A stretch of DNA of 64,000 nucleotides, taken from NCBI GenBank assembly GCA_020740775.1, contig JAHEWK010000015.1, forward strand, positions 682,001 through 746,000. The letters are read 5' to 3'. The translations under genes and the position numbers were made by a program. Shown here one piece after another: positions 1 through 11,725 of this stretch (its first letter is position 1; each line of letters begins with the position of its first letter). The notes beneath the pieces were generated by a model. The model was given only the letters and a program-made list of their open reading frames with translations, was not told where the DNA came from and ran no database searches. Origin of the DNA: Ilyonectria destructans. Taxonomy: Eukaryota; Ascomycota; Sordariomycetes; Hypocreales; Nectriaceae.

Positions 1-315
1 CAGCAGAAGCTAGATGTTTTGAAGGAAGAGCTAGGAAACTACTCGGGCCAAGAAATGGGAAAAATCTTAGCTGAAATCAATTTACTAGAATTCGTAATCA
101 AGTCCCTCCTTCGTCCTCAGCCTACCGAGGCCGACAAAGACTCCAAAGACGCCAAAGAATCCAAAGACGCCAAAGACCCCAAGCCCAAAGGTGGTTTGGC
201 TAATGACCTACGTGAATGTAATTGCTATCCCTTTGAGTACGCGAGGCTTATGCTAAGTTGTAGCAGGGTGGTTAGGCTAATTATGAACATCGAGTCTCAC
301 TCCATCTACATCTAG
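1..315 (+). CDS. 3' end of an unidentified protein gene (partial)
   Basis: Frame 1 is open from the first base, so the 5' part lies outside the window. The visible peptide is a leucine-rich helix (KLDVLKEEL, NLLEFVIKSLL) followed by a charged low-complexity stretch made of repeated KDAKD/KESKD units. The frame can run to the TAG at 313-315. Alternatively a plausible 55-nt intron (212-266, GTGAAT donor, TGCTAAG branch point, TAGCAG acceptor) gives a C-terminus reading LANDLRWLG with a stop at 278-280. A short helical N-terminus ending in an LRW-like motif resembles the N-terminal domain of fungal STAND/ankyrin proteins, but this is only a weak resemblance. Function unknown. Confidence 0.35.
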   Translation, partial: QQKLDVLKEELGNYSGQEMGKILAEINLLEFVIKSLLRPQPTEADKDSKDAKESKDAKDPKPKGGLANDLRECNCYPFEYARLMLSCSRVVRLIMNIESHSIYI

Positions 316-2094
316 TTGCCTGTCTTAGAAAAGGTAGAAATTGTAAGATATATCTTCTGTGAATAGAATTTGGCGGCAAAGGTATCTATCGCTCGTAGTC
401 CTTCAAGCAGAGGAATTGCGAGAGGTGATCGTGCGCGACGTCTTACCTAGCGTAGCCGAGTGTGTCTCGCTTAAAGGAAGCAGGCGACATAACTGTTTTT
501 TTTTTTTGGGTACGCTGGAAGACCGTGAGAATATATCACTTTGTACGTTAAAGACCTTTGTGTCAAACTGGAATGACCAAGACACTGTCTGCAAACTGGA
601 CAAATACCCCAACTCGGACCTCTCATCCAACCGCAACTCCGCAGACCTCGTATTGACGAGGGGATTCTTGAGATACTTGGACGGCAAGAAAGGTCTTCGG
701 TACAGCTATATTACGAGCTTCATTCGAAAATAGACAATTTCAAGGCCGCTATAGATAGATAATTGGCAAGGATTGCTCTCGGCTGAATTTGATGTAGCAT
801 GGAATAATTTCAACTGAATGACTTTCTAGCTGTGGTGTCCGTCATGAACGATCGACGCAAACCTGCAATCTTGAAATACCAGCTCTTACACTTATACTGC
901 AACCTGGTCAATTTCAATTGCACTGTTGACGTGTTTTTGTTCGTTCACTTCTTTGTTCAGAGAGGTTCTTTGAGTAGTAGGAGATTCAAATGATGGCATC
1001 CGTGATCGCAACGGCTGAGATAAGACAAAGGCCAGCTGGAGATATCCTACTTAAAGTTTGCGTGGACAGCGGGTTCGATCTTCTTGCTTTGCAAATGGAC
1101 CAGGTGAGTTGAGAGATCCCTTTTAGATGAGTCAGATGAAAGCAGGAATATTCCGACCAAAGCCATAGCTTCTATGGCTTACCAGTCTTCCATTCTCTTT
1201 GTGGTTTGCGCGTTCAATTCTCATGGTTTATCAGATTGGGACCATGGAGGCTTTTCAATACATATTTAAGCCATGTATTGTTACATAAAGAAACTGGACA
1301 CAACGTCATGCTTGTTGGCGACTGTCTCTCTAGGCTTCGTTCTCGTTATAACGGACGTAATTGACCTTGCTCCGGAAATGAACGCTAGGCTGCAACTAGG
1401 AATAGACCTTTGCTTGTGGCAGCAGTCTTTTCTTGTGTAGCCCAGGAAGAGGCTCGTACGGGAGCATGGGCTCCGAGGATACACACGACCTGGACGCCCG
1501 CCGCATCCATGAGTCCCACACACCTGGGCTGTAAAGCTAGCGCGGGGTATATTGTTTATCAAGCTGGGCTTACATATGCTATACATCTAATGGGTGCGAA
1601 CAATAATATTTTCCTCGACTTAATTCCAATTAGGATCGTATTAGAGATGAAAAGAGAGTGTATAAGTATGAGGTAAGCTCAATGGTAGATGTTGAAGAGA
1701 CAATGTGTCAGCTTTCTGGGGCTTCATTCCACACGAAAAGCTCAGATGAACCGGGATAAATGGTTCTGATGCGTTTAATGAGTGGGATTTTATGCTTTTT
1801 TGGTTTCATATTCATTATATGGAACATGTCGTGCTCCAAATGTGGAAATCCTGACATGGCATGACGTTGACGATTTCCATCATGTGAGACCCTCGGATCA
1901 ATTAGCGCTGCGAGACACTGTAAATCACGAGCCGCGTGCTTATCGCGCGATCGCAAATAACAATCCCCCTTCACAACTAACGCGCAAACGGCCCGCCCGC
2001 CTCTCGTCTGCTCCCAGCCGACCCTTGCAAAGTCTAAATATCTTTAAAAGAACCCTATTCTGAGTCTATCGAGGAGAGTGCTGGCGGTGGCGAC
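316..2094. other. Gene-free stretch upstream of the MFS gene
   Basis: No convincing gene. A 124-codon frame at 359-733 has no family resemblance and contains a T10 run near 490. An open stretch at 990-1103 ends in a consensus donor (CAG|GTGAGT) but no partner exon was found. The last few hundred bases presumably hold the promoter and leader of the transporter gene at 2095. Confidence 0.5.
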
Positions 2095-3681
2095 ATGGCC
2101 GACACTGGCCACGCTTCAGGCGCCCTGGGAGATGAGGTGGAATCGGATGGCGCTTTCAGCTCGCGACACCACAGCCCGCGTCCAAAGCGGAGAAGTGCCG
2201 TAGGCCCTGTCCTTGGCCTGCTGCTTCTCGTCAATCTGTCTATGAGTCTCTATCAGCTTCCCCTCAACCGGGTTATTGAGAGGCGATTATGTCGGGAATA
2301 CTACGCCAGTACCGACCCCAAGATCATCGGACCGGGTGGAAGCGTTGATGAGGACCTATGCAAAATCGACTCGGTTCAGACGAGCCTAGGCTGGATCCAG
2401 GGCGTGATGGACACTATTTGGATTGGTGGAGGTGAGTTCAAGCTATGCGCTTCCTAATATGAGCCTCTCTGATGTGATCCAGACTTTGCCATGACCATTC
2501 CCCTCAGTTTCCTGGCAGAGAAATGGGGTCGCCGCACAGTTCTCCGTCTCAACTTGGTCTCCCGGGTATTTATGCTGTCATGGGCCGTCATTGTCGGTTA
2601 TTTTGATCAGCTGCTACCAACCAAGGCCATTATCGTTGGCCCGACCCTCTCAGTCTTGGGTGGAGATTGCGTCTTCAACTCCATCACGTATGCTCTCGCC
2701 TCCGACCTTACCGACGACCACGTCACGCGGGCCATTTACTTTGGCTATATGAGCTCCGTCTCATACGTCGTTGCTTTACTTGGTCCAGCGTTGGCCTCTG
2801 CTACGATGACTGCCTTGCTCTGGCTGCCGTTCTGGCTTGGGATAATGTTGCTCTTGCTTGCCGTTCCTACCATCCTCATGCTCCCATCATCTACAGAATC
2901 CTTGGATAATGAGCCCGTACCTGACGAAGAGCAAAGAGCACCTCTCTTATCGTCCCCACTTCTGAAGGCGCAGGATGCCCAGCCATCCCTACTCAACTCC
3001 ACGGTCGAGCGGTTTCGCACTCTCCATACCATCGTCACAAGCCACCCCAGAAACTTTTCATTACTGCTCATCAGTTTCTTCCTCACGTCGCTCGCCAGCT
3101 CTGACACTAAGCTCCTCGTCCAGTACATCTCCAAGAGATATCGTTGGACTTTCGCTTCGGCTGGCTACTTGCTTTCGGGTAAAGCCGTTGTGAACTTCAC
3201 CCTACTCACCGTCATCATTCCCAAATTCCTGCAGTCAAGACGCGTTACCAGAGGCTCCGTCTCGAGCGTCGAAAGTGCGGACAGCGCAAATGTTCGATAC
3301 GCCAACGTCTGCCTCGTCGTCTCCGTGCTTGGCGCGCTGGGGATCGCAGTCGCTGCGGAGATATGGATGCTAATTCCGTGCCTCTTTCTGTACGCTCTCG
3401 GATCTGCGCTTCCAATCTTCACCCTCTCGCTGCTCAAATCGCCAGCGGTATCGCCGCCGCATGGCAAGGGCCACGACGACGCGACCAATCCTGACACCCA
3501 CATCTTCTCCATCGTCATGCTTGTCAAAACTGTTGGGTCTCTTCTTGGAGCACCGACCATGGCGGCGCTGTGGGTGCGTGGGATTGGGACTGGGGGCCTT
3601 GCGCTTGGGATGCCGTACTTTGTCAGTTCGGCTTGCTACGCGGTGGCCTTGGGGGTATTTTCAGGCATCAAAGTTGAGTGA
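2095..3681 (+). CDS. Major facilitator superfamily transporter
   Basis: Two exons, 2095-2431 and 2483-3681, separated by a 51-nt intron (GTGAGT donor, CTAAT branch point, CCAG acceptor), give about 511 residues. After a hydrophilic N-terminus of about 40 residues, membrane segments alternate with loops. The cytoplasmic loop between TM2 and TM3 carries the MFS signature LAEKWGRRTVLRLN, which is read correctly only across the splice. A hydrophilic central loop (about residues 235-285) splits two six-helix halves. The subfamily resembles fungal MFS proteins with a long extracellular loop 1 (residues about 58-100, cysteines present). It is probably a plasma-membrane or vacuolar proton-coupled carrier; the substrate cannot be told. 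No biosynthetic backbone gene is nearby, so there is no evidence for a metabolite cluster. Confidence 0.85.
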
Positions 3682-3985
3682 TTTACTCAGCGGCAAGGAT
3701 TGTAGTCCAGACAAATATACAATGTTACCTCTTGCCAGTCGTCTTTTTCGTGTGAACAAACGGGTATACTGACAATGAATGTGGACATCGCAGTGGCGGA
3801 GTATGTCCTTCTATCTTGTCAGGCAGCACGGTTCTATTTCGGTGTCAGGCCTGCTGACGTGGATTATTCCCGCGCTGCATGTCAGATACTACCACATCCT
3901 TACAACATTGTTGAGAATATAGGTATCGGTGCAACGGCACATTTGAGCTGTCCTCGCGAGATTTCTCTACACGTAGGCTATCGCA
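3682..3985. other. Intergenic, MFS gene to HET gene
   Basis: Tandem spacing of about 300 bases between two plus-strand genes. It should contain the transporter's 3' end and the HET gene promoter. No specific element recognised. Confidence 0.5.
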
Positions 3986-6310
3986 ATGTCCGCGCTCGAG
4001 CCTACAGCGCTATGCACTACCTGCACTGGCATCTTCACCGGGAGATGGGGCGCCCAGCTGAGGGGATGGAAGAGAGAAAGCCGCAACCCGATAACTCCAT
4101 TTGACCAAGAACCGGCTTTTGGGACAGCTTACGAGCATGGCATGGAGCCGTACGTCCATGCACAGGCTGCCACTGCGACGCTGTCGTATCCCCACCATAC
4201 CGTCGCTGAGCTGCGGGTGTCTGCGACCAACTGCCCTCTGTGTAGGATCGTCGAGCTGTTCTTTGACGCACCAGACGGGCTAAACAACGCCCTCACCGAC
4301 TACATGGACGGCCGAAAGCCGGTGGGAAAGGACAGATGGAATGGCGAAGAAATTGAAACAGCCAAGGGATATGTGTTCATGTATACCGAGAGAGGCAAAC
4401 AGAGCAAGTTGATCTTTCGGTATCATGTACACGAGCACTGGGAAGCCACCAGACACAAGGATGTTAACCGTACCATTGGAGAGCGGGAGGGCAATCTAAA
4501 GGACGTGAAATTGGAAATGTATGGTATGTACTCGACTTGACAGTGATATTGAGTGATTTCTGACGATTCCGACTGGAAAGACCTCGCAGACGATAAGAAC
4601 AAGTGCCTCGTGGATTGGACAACCAAAGGAACTACGCTTGAGAGAGTATCCAAGTGGCTTGAAGAGGATGTCGATTTGGAGAAACATTTGCCTCAGCACC
4701 ATCCAAGGCAACTGCCCACACGCCTTCTTCATCTAACCAAGGGCTCGCCGGATCCGAGCGTTCGACTTGTCAACTCCAAGGGCACGGCCCTAGACGTGAA
4801 TACGCGATATATTGCCCTCAGTCATAGCTGGGGGAAGTCCATGCCTATCACACTTATTGAAAGTCGCCTTTCAGAATTCTCCACTATGGGTATTGCGTTT
4901 GGGGACCTACCGCGGACCTTCCAAGATGCCGCGAAACTTGCTCTTGATCTCGGCTACGATTATATTTGGATAGACTCACTCTGTATCATCCAGGACTCTC
5001 CTTCGGACTGGCTGTACGAGGCTCAGAGGATGGCAACTGTGTACACATTTAGCCACCTCACCATTGCGGCTTCAGCCTCGACGAGCACTACTACTGGGCT
5101 TTCTCCCGTCAACCCCAGACCTCGGACAGTAATTGTTCGTCCAACCTGGCTTGGTCTGATTAATGGATTCAAAGTGAATCCACAGCAGACACTGAGAATT
5201 GACGATGGACTATTTACTCGGTTCTTCCACGCCATAACCACAGCGCCCCTAAACTCACGAGGTTGGACATACCAGGAATACACACTATCGCCGCGGGTCC
5301 TGCACTGTGCGGAGGGTGAATGGTGGTGGGATAGCATCACTTCTCCAGGCATTTACCGCGAATCTTCGACGGAACCACAGCGCTTTTATACTGGCCCTAT
5401 ATCCGTCTCCTGGCCAGATAGTCGCAGTTTATACGATGTGAAGCCGCGGACTTATCCGCCTACCCAGGGAGCGTTGATCTGGGACCGTTTTGTAAGCCAA
5501 TACAACCAACGAGCGCTTACCAAGAGGCGAGACAAGATGGTCGCGTTTGGTGCAGTGGCAGAGATATTTGGAAGGGTGTACAACCTACCGGTTGAAGAGC
5601 AGAATGAGTACGTTGCTGGATTCTGGAAGAGCTATTTGCCGCTTGGTCTACAATGGACTGTGGCGGAGCGAGCAGAGCGTTGTGTCATTCAGCCCGGTGA
5701 AGAGGACGAGAAATACGACATTCCCTCATGGTCATGGGCGTCTGTCAATGGGCTTGTTCGTTTTAACGACAGCAAAGTCTTGAAAAATGAACGAGAAAAG
5801 ATGATTGAGGGAATGCCAAAAGTCGTGGACGTCGCTGTCACCACCGAAGGCGGCCCGTTTGGTCCAGTCCTGGGAGGCTTCATCATCCTTCGCGGCCCCT
5901 TGTTCCGGATTCGTGTGAACAAAGAGACGAGAACGATCAAAAATGGCGCTTGGTTCCGTGGCTTTAAGTTTCTGACGACCGACGACTCTGTCGTGGAGAG
6001 CAGTATGGGGCAGTCCTTGTGTCTAGATAGTTGGGTTGGGGCGGTCGAGACCTGGGCGGCTGACCGAGAAATGTATTGTGCCATCGTGGATGAGGACTTA
6101 GAGAGCGGTTCGGATGCATTTGCGGTCCTGATGGAGAGAGTTGAGGGACAAGAACGAGGCCTCTACAAAAGGATTGGCTCAACCATGGTGGGCCGTAGCA
6201 GCTCTGAGATTCTTAAAAAAGCTACAAAGGGCGACAGAAAGGTTTTGAAGGAAGAGGAGTATATGGACATGGATGAGAAAACAGGGCATTGCACCTACAA
6301 GATTGTTTAA
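3986..6310 (+). CDS. HET-domain (heterokaryon incompatibility) protein
   Basis: Two exons: 3986-4523, then an intron starting GTATGT at 4524. Two in-frame acceptors are possible, AAG at 4580 or CAG at 4589, giving about 755 or 752 residues. The N-terminus has the CxxC and NCPLCR cysteine pairs common before HET domains. The HET domain follows, with its three conserved blocks: YIALSHSWG, then LPRTFQDAA...YIWIDSLCIIQD, then the GWTYQEY-type block (RGWTYQEYTLSPRVLHC). The C-terminal part carries DIPSWSWASVNG, also usual for the family. HET proteins act in fungal non-self recognition and can trigger cell death when paired with an incompatible partner; most members are uncharacterised. The exact role here is unknown. 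Confidence 0.88.
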
Positions 6311-6922
6311 GGCAATGTATGATGCTCTTGTTTATTTCACCCGATCCAACTCCCATGACAGGGAAGGGTCCAGTACAATTGAACAGAGGCAAGGAGGAAA
6401 TATAGTGGCTGATTGTGCTTAGATTGTGCTTGACTGACCTTAGCCGCACAGATAAGGTGCAGAACAGCCGGTAGACCAATCAAGACGTAAACATATTCCA
6501 GGAGGCTATCACCGATGACGTGACATAGGACCTTTTGTTATTGACAGTGCATGAATAGCTGGCATGGTTCAGACAGCGAGACAAGGCTGTTGTTACGAAA
6601 TTGTCATATGCGGACCGTTTGATAACTCCTGTAAAAGTGCATTCCATTCGACCTGGAATAGGTGGGATGTTGTCTCACTGGAAAACGAGTAGACCCTCTC
6701 CATTGGTGGTGCTCGCGGGGTACATTGAGTATGTCTTGGCCGCCATAAGACTCTTGGCGTTGTGGTCGGGCCTTTTGATACTGTTGGGGCCTTAGTTTGG
6801 CACTAGTAGCGACCCCAGGATGTGAGCTGTTATGAGAAATTCCGAAATAGAAGCAGCATATAAGGAGGTAGAAGTCTCTTCGGTTTTCTCTTTTTACAAG
6901 ATGTCTCAATCCAATTTTAGCC
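6311..6922. other. Intergenic, HET gene to SH3-like secreted protein gene
   Basis: No coding signal. It holds the HET gene 3' region and, towards its end, a TATA-like element in front of the small secreted protein gene. Confidence 0.5.
6858..6864 (+). promoter_or_regulatory. Candidate TATA box of the SH3-like secreted protein gene
   Basis: ATATAAG lies about 60 bases before the ATG at 6923. The position suits a short leader on a strongly inducible secreted-protein gene. Inferred from sequence and spacing only. Confidence 0.4.
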
Positions 6923-7437
6923 ATGAGGCTCCAGTACACTGCATTCTTTTCACTTCTTTTGCCCGCCTCTCTGGCCACTGCTGCTCCAGCTGCAACAGCA
7001 GAGAATACGGGCAGAATCAATCACATGGACATGTCGTCTTTGTGTGATCGCAGCACTTCGAGTTCGGGCATTGTTATCCCCGAAGGAACCTACCGAGGCA
7101 ATGTTACAAAGAAGCCAGCAACGGTCTGTCGTTCTGAACCGGCAATTTGGACCACAAGCTTGGGGAACTTGGAATACGGGACCAGCCTGAATTTGAGTTG
7201 CACGGCATTTGGCCAGGCAATTGAAGGCAACCCGTTCGTTAACCTCGCTTCCTTGCATATTTGGTCATCTGCTAACGACCTTACAGGACTTGGTACCAAA
7301 CCCGATTTGGCGGAAAGATTTGCTATGTATCAACAGCATACATTACCTACTATGGTAATATGCCAAGTTCCCTTTTTGTAGCTGTCTGAACTGAAGCTAA
7401 TTGTGACACAGAATACCCTCCACCTTATTGTTCCTAG
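6923..7437 (+). CDS. Small secreted SH3-like protein
   Basis: Three exons are inferred: 6923-7233, 7287-7354 and 7412-7437. The introns are 53 nt (branch GCTAAC, acceptor TTACAG) and 57 nt (branch GCTAAT, acceptor CACAG). The product is 134 residues. It begins with a clear signal peptide (MRLQYTAFFSLLLPASLATA). The spliced C-terminal half has GTSLNLSC, then TWYQT, then YVSTAYI, ending in PPPYCS. This pattern of a Trp, a short strand and a closing PPYC is seen in fungal SH3b-like secreted proteins. Without splicing the frame diverges and the motif is lost, which supports both introns. It is probably an extracellular wall- or host-associated protein; a function cannot be assigned. Confidence 0.75.
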
Positions 7438-8337
7438 CTTTAGCTAGGGGGATGATCAGATCTTATTTGAATTGTGCCATTCTCCTCTCATGTATCTTCA
7501 CCCATCTTTGCCTTGATATTTGAGGTTCCAAGTCAAAATTAGGTTACTAGGTATCAGACAGAGGATGGATTGGTTGAGACAGCTTGGTGACAATGGATGA
7601 TCTTGTCTTTTGGTCTAGGAAGGAAGAAAGCTAGCTATTTATACCTAGGAATCTGACTGATCCAGATGCCCTTGTTCTGATGACGCCTTCAATAGCCGAT
7701 GATCTATGGGGCCTATACATCTGGCATACCTTTCCTATCGCGCCTATTCATCTGACACTAGGTGATGTTATATGGGATGCCAATAGCTTTTAAGCTCACA
7801 GAGTATTACCTAAAGTGAGAATTTGACAGATATACGATTCACTTAAGCGTCTGAAGTTAATTCACTACTTTAGTTCGAGTGCATTCGGCACAGACCAAGT
7901 AAGCTTGAACCTATAAGTTGGGCTTAGGGCTGTCAATGAGTGCAATAAGAATGTCTGATCAAATGAAACAGCACATAGAGATGGGATTAGCTTAGTTCTA
8001 AAACAGGGGTTTTTATAAAAACGAAACAGAGGACGACTGCGCTGCCTGCAGGTGTTGCGACCTTCAGCTTCTAACTTCGAGTTCGATTTGTTACGTTCCT
8101 CACACAATGATGACCGCGTTTCCCTTTGTACGTTCCCCACCTCGAACATAACCAATTGAAATTTGGATACACTTTATGAAGCCTAGAAAGGGGGCATTCA
8201 TTTTCCGTGTCCCGTGGATAAATCACACAACTCACACCAGTGAGTGAGCGACTCCATCAGCTTCTGAATCAAAGACTGGATGACAGCTGCCAGCGCCAAC
8301 TCCAGGTACCTGGTCTCATCTCTTGGTGTCAGTCTGA
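7438..8337. other. Intergenic between two convergent small secreted protein genes
   Basis: About 900 AT-leaning bases between two convergent genes. No coding frame with recognisable content and no repeat was seen. Confidence 0.5.
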
Positions 8338-8702
8338 TTAAGGGCAGTAGTCGTTGTTGCCGTCACCGCCATCCTGGCATCCATCGCAGTACGTCTGGTA
8401 AACAATGTCTCCGTTCGAACCTCCAGAGCAGTAGAAGAGACTATCGTTGACGTGGGCTTCGTCAGCGACTTGTCCGCTTTCCTCGAGGGCGTCGTGGATT
8501 TGCTGGTAGTAGTTTCCTGTAGCGTTGTTAGAATCCGGTTATTAGACTGTAGGACAGACGCTGCAGCGCTGCGGAAGCATGTCTTACCTCGCCTCTGAAG
8601 GGTGGAGCCGCAGTAGATGACACCTGTGCGGCAGTTGTCCGCCATAGCTAGGGGAACAATAACGGCCAAAATGGCAATGGAGAGGGCAATGAAGTTAACC
8701 AT
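8338..8702 (-). CDS. Small cysteine-rich secreted protein
   Basis: Two exons on the minus strand: 8588-8702 and 8338-8516. They are joined across a 71-nt intron (donor GAG|GTAAGA, acceptor CTACAG), giving 97 residues. The first 21 residues form a signal peptide ending ...PLAMA. The mature protein has about 76 residues with six cysteines in the order C-x6-C-(long)-C-x10-C-x2-C-x10-C, including HVNDSLFYCSGG and TYCDGC. The same layout of YCG near the start, a helical middle and a Gly-rich cysteine tail occurs in a family of fungal small secreted proteins of unknown function. It could be an effector-like or antimicrobial protein, but no activity can be claimed from sequence. Read unspliced, the frame loses every C-terminal cysteine, so the intron is well supported. 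Confidence 0.85.
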
Positions 8703-10723
8703 GTTGAAGGAGTGTTAGGGTTTGAGGTGAGGGTATTGAGTAAAGTTGAGTAGTGAGAATCAAGTTGTGATGGTGAATGAGATGGGATGATAGAATGTGA
8801 TGTTAAGCAATATTCAAGGAGGGTCGAGAGGTTTATATAGATCCTGAGATTTCGATGTACTGGCAGTTCAGTGAGATGATGACGACCTTCGACCTGTTTG
8901 TCAGACGGCACACATCACAAAAGTCCCCTTGTTTCACCTCGCATCGTAACGTCTAAATTACGGTCAAAGGTATTTCGCCACTAAGCACCTGCCACCAAGG
9001 TAGGATCAGCGTGTCGGTCAGATGAACAATATAGAGACAGCTGAGTTGTTTCATTTTGCATATTTCGCCACCATGTGCTACGTTCAGGCCGAAATATTGA
9101 ACCAACATGCACGTAAAACTGCACATTAACAACGGTTGAGTCCGTTCCATGAAATGGGCCAAAACTCCAGTCCGTGTCTGGCCTCGCAAGATGTTGGTTG
9201 GGACTAACTTAGGCTTTGGAACCAGTGGCAATTACATTCACGGAGATCGCCATAGCACTAGGAATAGATGGGAACACATGGTATGTACTACATATTGTGG
9301 GGAGACACCTAAGTACTTCTGAGCTATCATTATTTAGTCAGCTAGACATCTTGTTGATCGCACTGGAGGCTAAGCACCTTCAAAGGAATGTTTTGAGTGG
9401 GCCATTACGTGGTTGAGCCGATCGCCACCAGATCTGCCCAGACAAGCAGTCGCAAAGCTTACCACAAATGAATCAAAAACGGGTAACTTCGGGCCAACTG
9501 AGAAAAGCGGAAGTATCTATGTTATGAAGCTAATAATCCAGGCAGTGAGTGGCTGAGATAGGATTGCCTGCAATCCTGAAGATGGGTCATCAATGCCCCG
9601 AGCTGTACTGCCCCATGCCTAACTTTCCCCGCTGAAAAATGGGGCAGTATGTCTATCATGATGCATTTTCATACTGATTTAAGTTAATGTTCACATTCTT
9701 GGCTCATCCGGTTAGCTTAGTCAAGCGATAGATTAGATGATAGCTACCGGCAGTGTTGGACTTCGTATGGTGGATTGATCCTAGGAGAAAGAAATAATGC
9801 ATTCTAAGGCGATGGTTTCTGTCGCTATTCTAAATAATTCCTCTTGATGCCCTGCTATATCAGGCTTCAAAGGAAGGATCTAAGCAGGAGACTGGAGAGT
9901 CCTGTCCCCGCTCTAGATCTAGAGTAGACGTAGCCGCTCAGGGGCGGGCCGCTCTGTAGCTTCGCCTAGCTTGGCGACCAACATTCATTGCAGACGGCAT
10001 TTGAACTTTGAGCTTCATGGTCACCATATCGGCCCGAATCCATGTGTGCGAGTGTGAGTGCAGTATACATACCAAATGCGGTGAGGGGAAGAAGGCTGGC
10101 TAAGCGCCAACACATAGAGAAACATCCAAGCTCTTGAAACAGGTGCATGAGTTACACAGTTGGCAATATCGAAACTATTGGTTATGACAGACCAGATTAG
10201 TTGGGGCTGGTTCAGGTACACCAGTCAGCACAGCATTCTCGTATGTCATCCTGCATCATCTCCTGACGCCGATCCTTTTTTCGTAACTTCGCCGACATGC
10301 AGTAAGCAGTGGCGCAGCTTGTCTATTCCGAAAGTGCAAATAGAAACTTCTGCGGGCGATGAGTCCTAGCCTCTTATGATGTCCGGAACGGCTTTTGAGG
10401 GAAACACGCACTTCCAAGGATCTTTCTGGCCAAATTTGAGTACCCGTTAGGTAATATCTTGCCTGGAAACACTTATCGCCGACAGAGTTTTTCGCCCCTT
10501 GTAACAGAATTTTCGTCTAGAAATTCAGCAGTTTTCTATCCAAAGTTTATGTTTCGCGCGAGCTGTTGGGACGATTAAGACGCGACGGTTTCGTTTGCAA
10601 AGCCAAGCCTGCCTCAGTTGAGCCTGTGATGGCGTCTGTGTGTAATTTGAGAATAGTAAGAAGACAAATACACGCTCCTATCAATCTATTATGTGATTTA
10701 ATCAATAACCTAAAACCATCTTA
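8703..10723. other. Gene-free stretch, about 2 kb
   Basis: It contains the upstream region of the cysteine-rich secreted protein gene and the 3' flank of the F-box gene. Short open frames (60-92 codons) lack recognisable motifs or splice-compatible partners. No repeats or transposon ends were found by eye. Confidence 0.5.
8832..8839 (-). promoter_or_regulatory. Candidate TATA box of the cysteine-rich secreted protein gene
   Basis: On the minus strand this reads TATATAAA, about 130 bases before the ATG at 8702. It is a close match to the TATA consensus in the expected place. Inference from sequence only. Confidence 0.45.
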
Positions 10724-11725
10724 TTAACTGATATATGATATGTCTTTGTGCTGTTCCAGGTGTTCCAGGAACGCTGCCGCCGTGAACTTCCGTCTGCAAT
10801 GAGTAGAGCGCTGATCCAATTCCAAACACTCTCGACATGCTTCGCAGTGAACCCCCCATTCAACATCCCGCGAGATCTTATTTAACCAAGGCACTCGGAC
10901 AATCGACACAAACCGCAGCGGATTCCCTGACTGTGCGTCAAATGGGTCGGAAATAGGCGCTCGTCGTCTGCATTGGCCAGTACGTCTGTATATTCTATCC
11001 TCTTCCACACTTCTCAAATATTTATGGTATTTCTGTGTGTCTCGGACTGAGGCATACTGACCCATGGCCCTCAATGAACCGTGGAACCGGATTCCCATTT
11101 CACGAGCAGACCGGTGGTCAATCAAAGTTAACCCACCTCTGACCTTCTTCCCGTCAAATGAATATGTTCCAGCTCGTGTCAACATTCGAGGTACTGCGGA
11201 CAACATCTTATGGCTAATTCCAAATTTCCGACATGCTTGCACCGGGGACAACGGCATGTAGGCCTCCTTTTTCGAGAAGCATAGGAAGCAAACGCGTTTG
11301 CAAGTAATCAAGTAAAGGTAGCCACCAAAGTCACCACAGTCTTCGCATTCAGCTGTACAAATTTTCTCATAGAGCTTTGCAAGAGTGATCGAGCTACCTG
11401 TTCCGATAGCATATATACCTCGGAGCGCATTTTGTGCGTGTTGTACAAGGCCTCTGTAATGGGGGAGAGAGCCCACCAGCTCCGAGGTTCTTCGGTTAAC
11501 TTGCTGAACCCTCGAAATACTATTTAAATCAAGCAGGCTTAGTACTGTTTGAATTAATTCTAGCGGGAGGGTCTCAAGAACCCCGGCACTGGCTGAAAGT
11601 TGGAGCTGATTGGTACTTAACTGAAATTCGCAAGCGGGAAGGTTTTTATCGAGTGTGTGATCGTTCAGGTATTCGGGGTAGGTGAGACCAGGGAATTGTT
11701 CCGTGATACGCCGAGTGCCAGACAT
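10724..11725 (-). CDS. F-box protein
   Basis: Single exon of 333 residues. An F-box is visible at about residues 49-95 (LETLPLELIQTVLSLLDLNS, then VNRRTSELV). Behind it is the cysteine-containing stretch common in fungal F-box proteins (CEDCGDFGGY...CKRVCFLC). F-box proteins act as substrate receptors of SCF ubiquitin ligases through Skp1. The C-terminus is basic and contains a further cysteine/histidine cluster (HCEACRECL...THCRRKF), which may bind metal. There are no leucine-rich or WD repeats, so the substrate class is not predictable. It lies between the secreted-protein genes and the esterase gene. Confidence 0.85.
   Translation of the reverse strand: MSGTRRITEQFPGLTYPEYLNDHTLDKNLPACEFQLSTNQLQLSASAGVLETLPLELIQTVLSLLDLNSISRVQQVNRRTSELVGSLPHYRGLVQHAQNALRGIYAIGTGSSITLAKLYEKICTAECEDCGDFGGYLYLITCKRVCFLCFSKKEAYMPLSPVQACRKFGISHKMLSAVPRMLTRAGTYSFDGKKVRGGLTLIDHRSAREMGIRFHGSLRAMGQYASVRDTQKYHKYLRSVEEDRIYRRTGQCRRRAPISDPFDAQSGNPLRFVSIVRVPWLNKISRDVEWGVHCEACRECLELDQRSTHCRRKFTAAAFLEHLEQHKDISYIS

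Noticed and set aside
1055..1085. tRNA-like B-box (GGGTTCGATC)
   Set aside because: No matching A-box, acceptor stem or cloverleaf around it.
2095..6310. Secondary-metabolite cluster around the MFS gene
   Set aside because: No polyketide synthase, NRPS, terpene synthase or other backbone gene in the vicinity.
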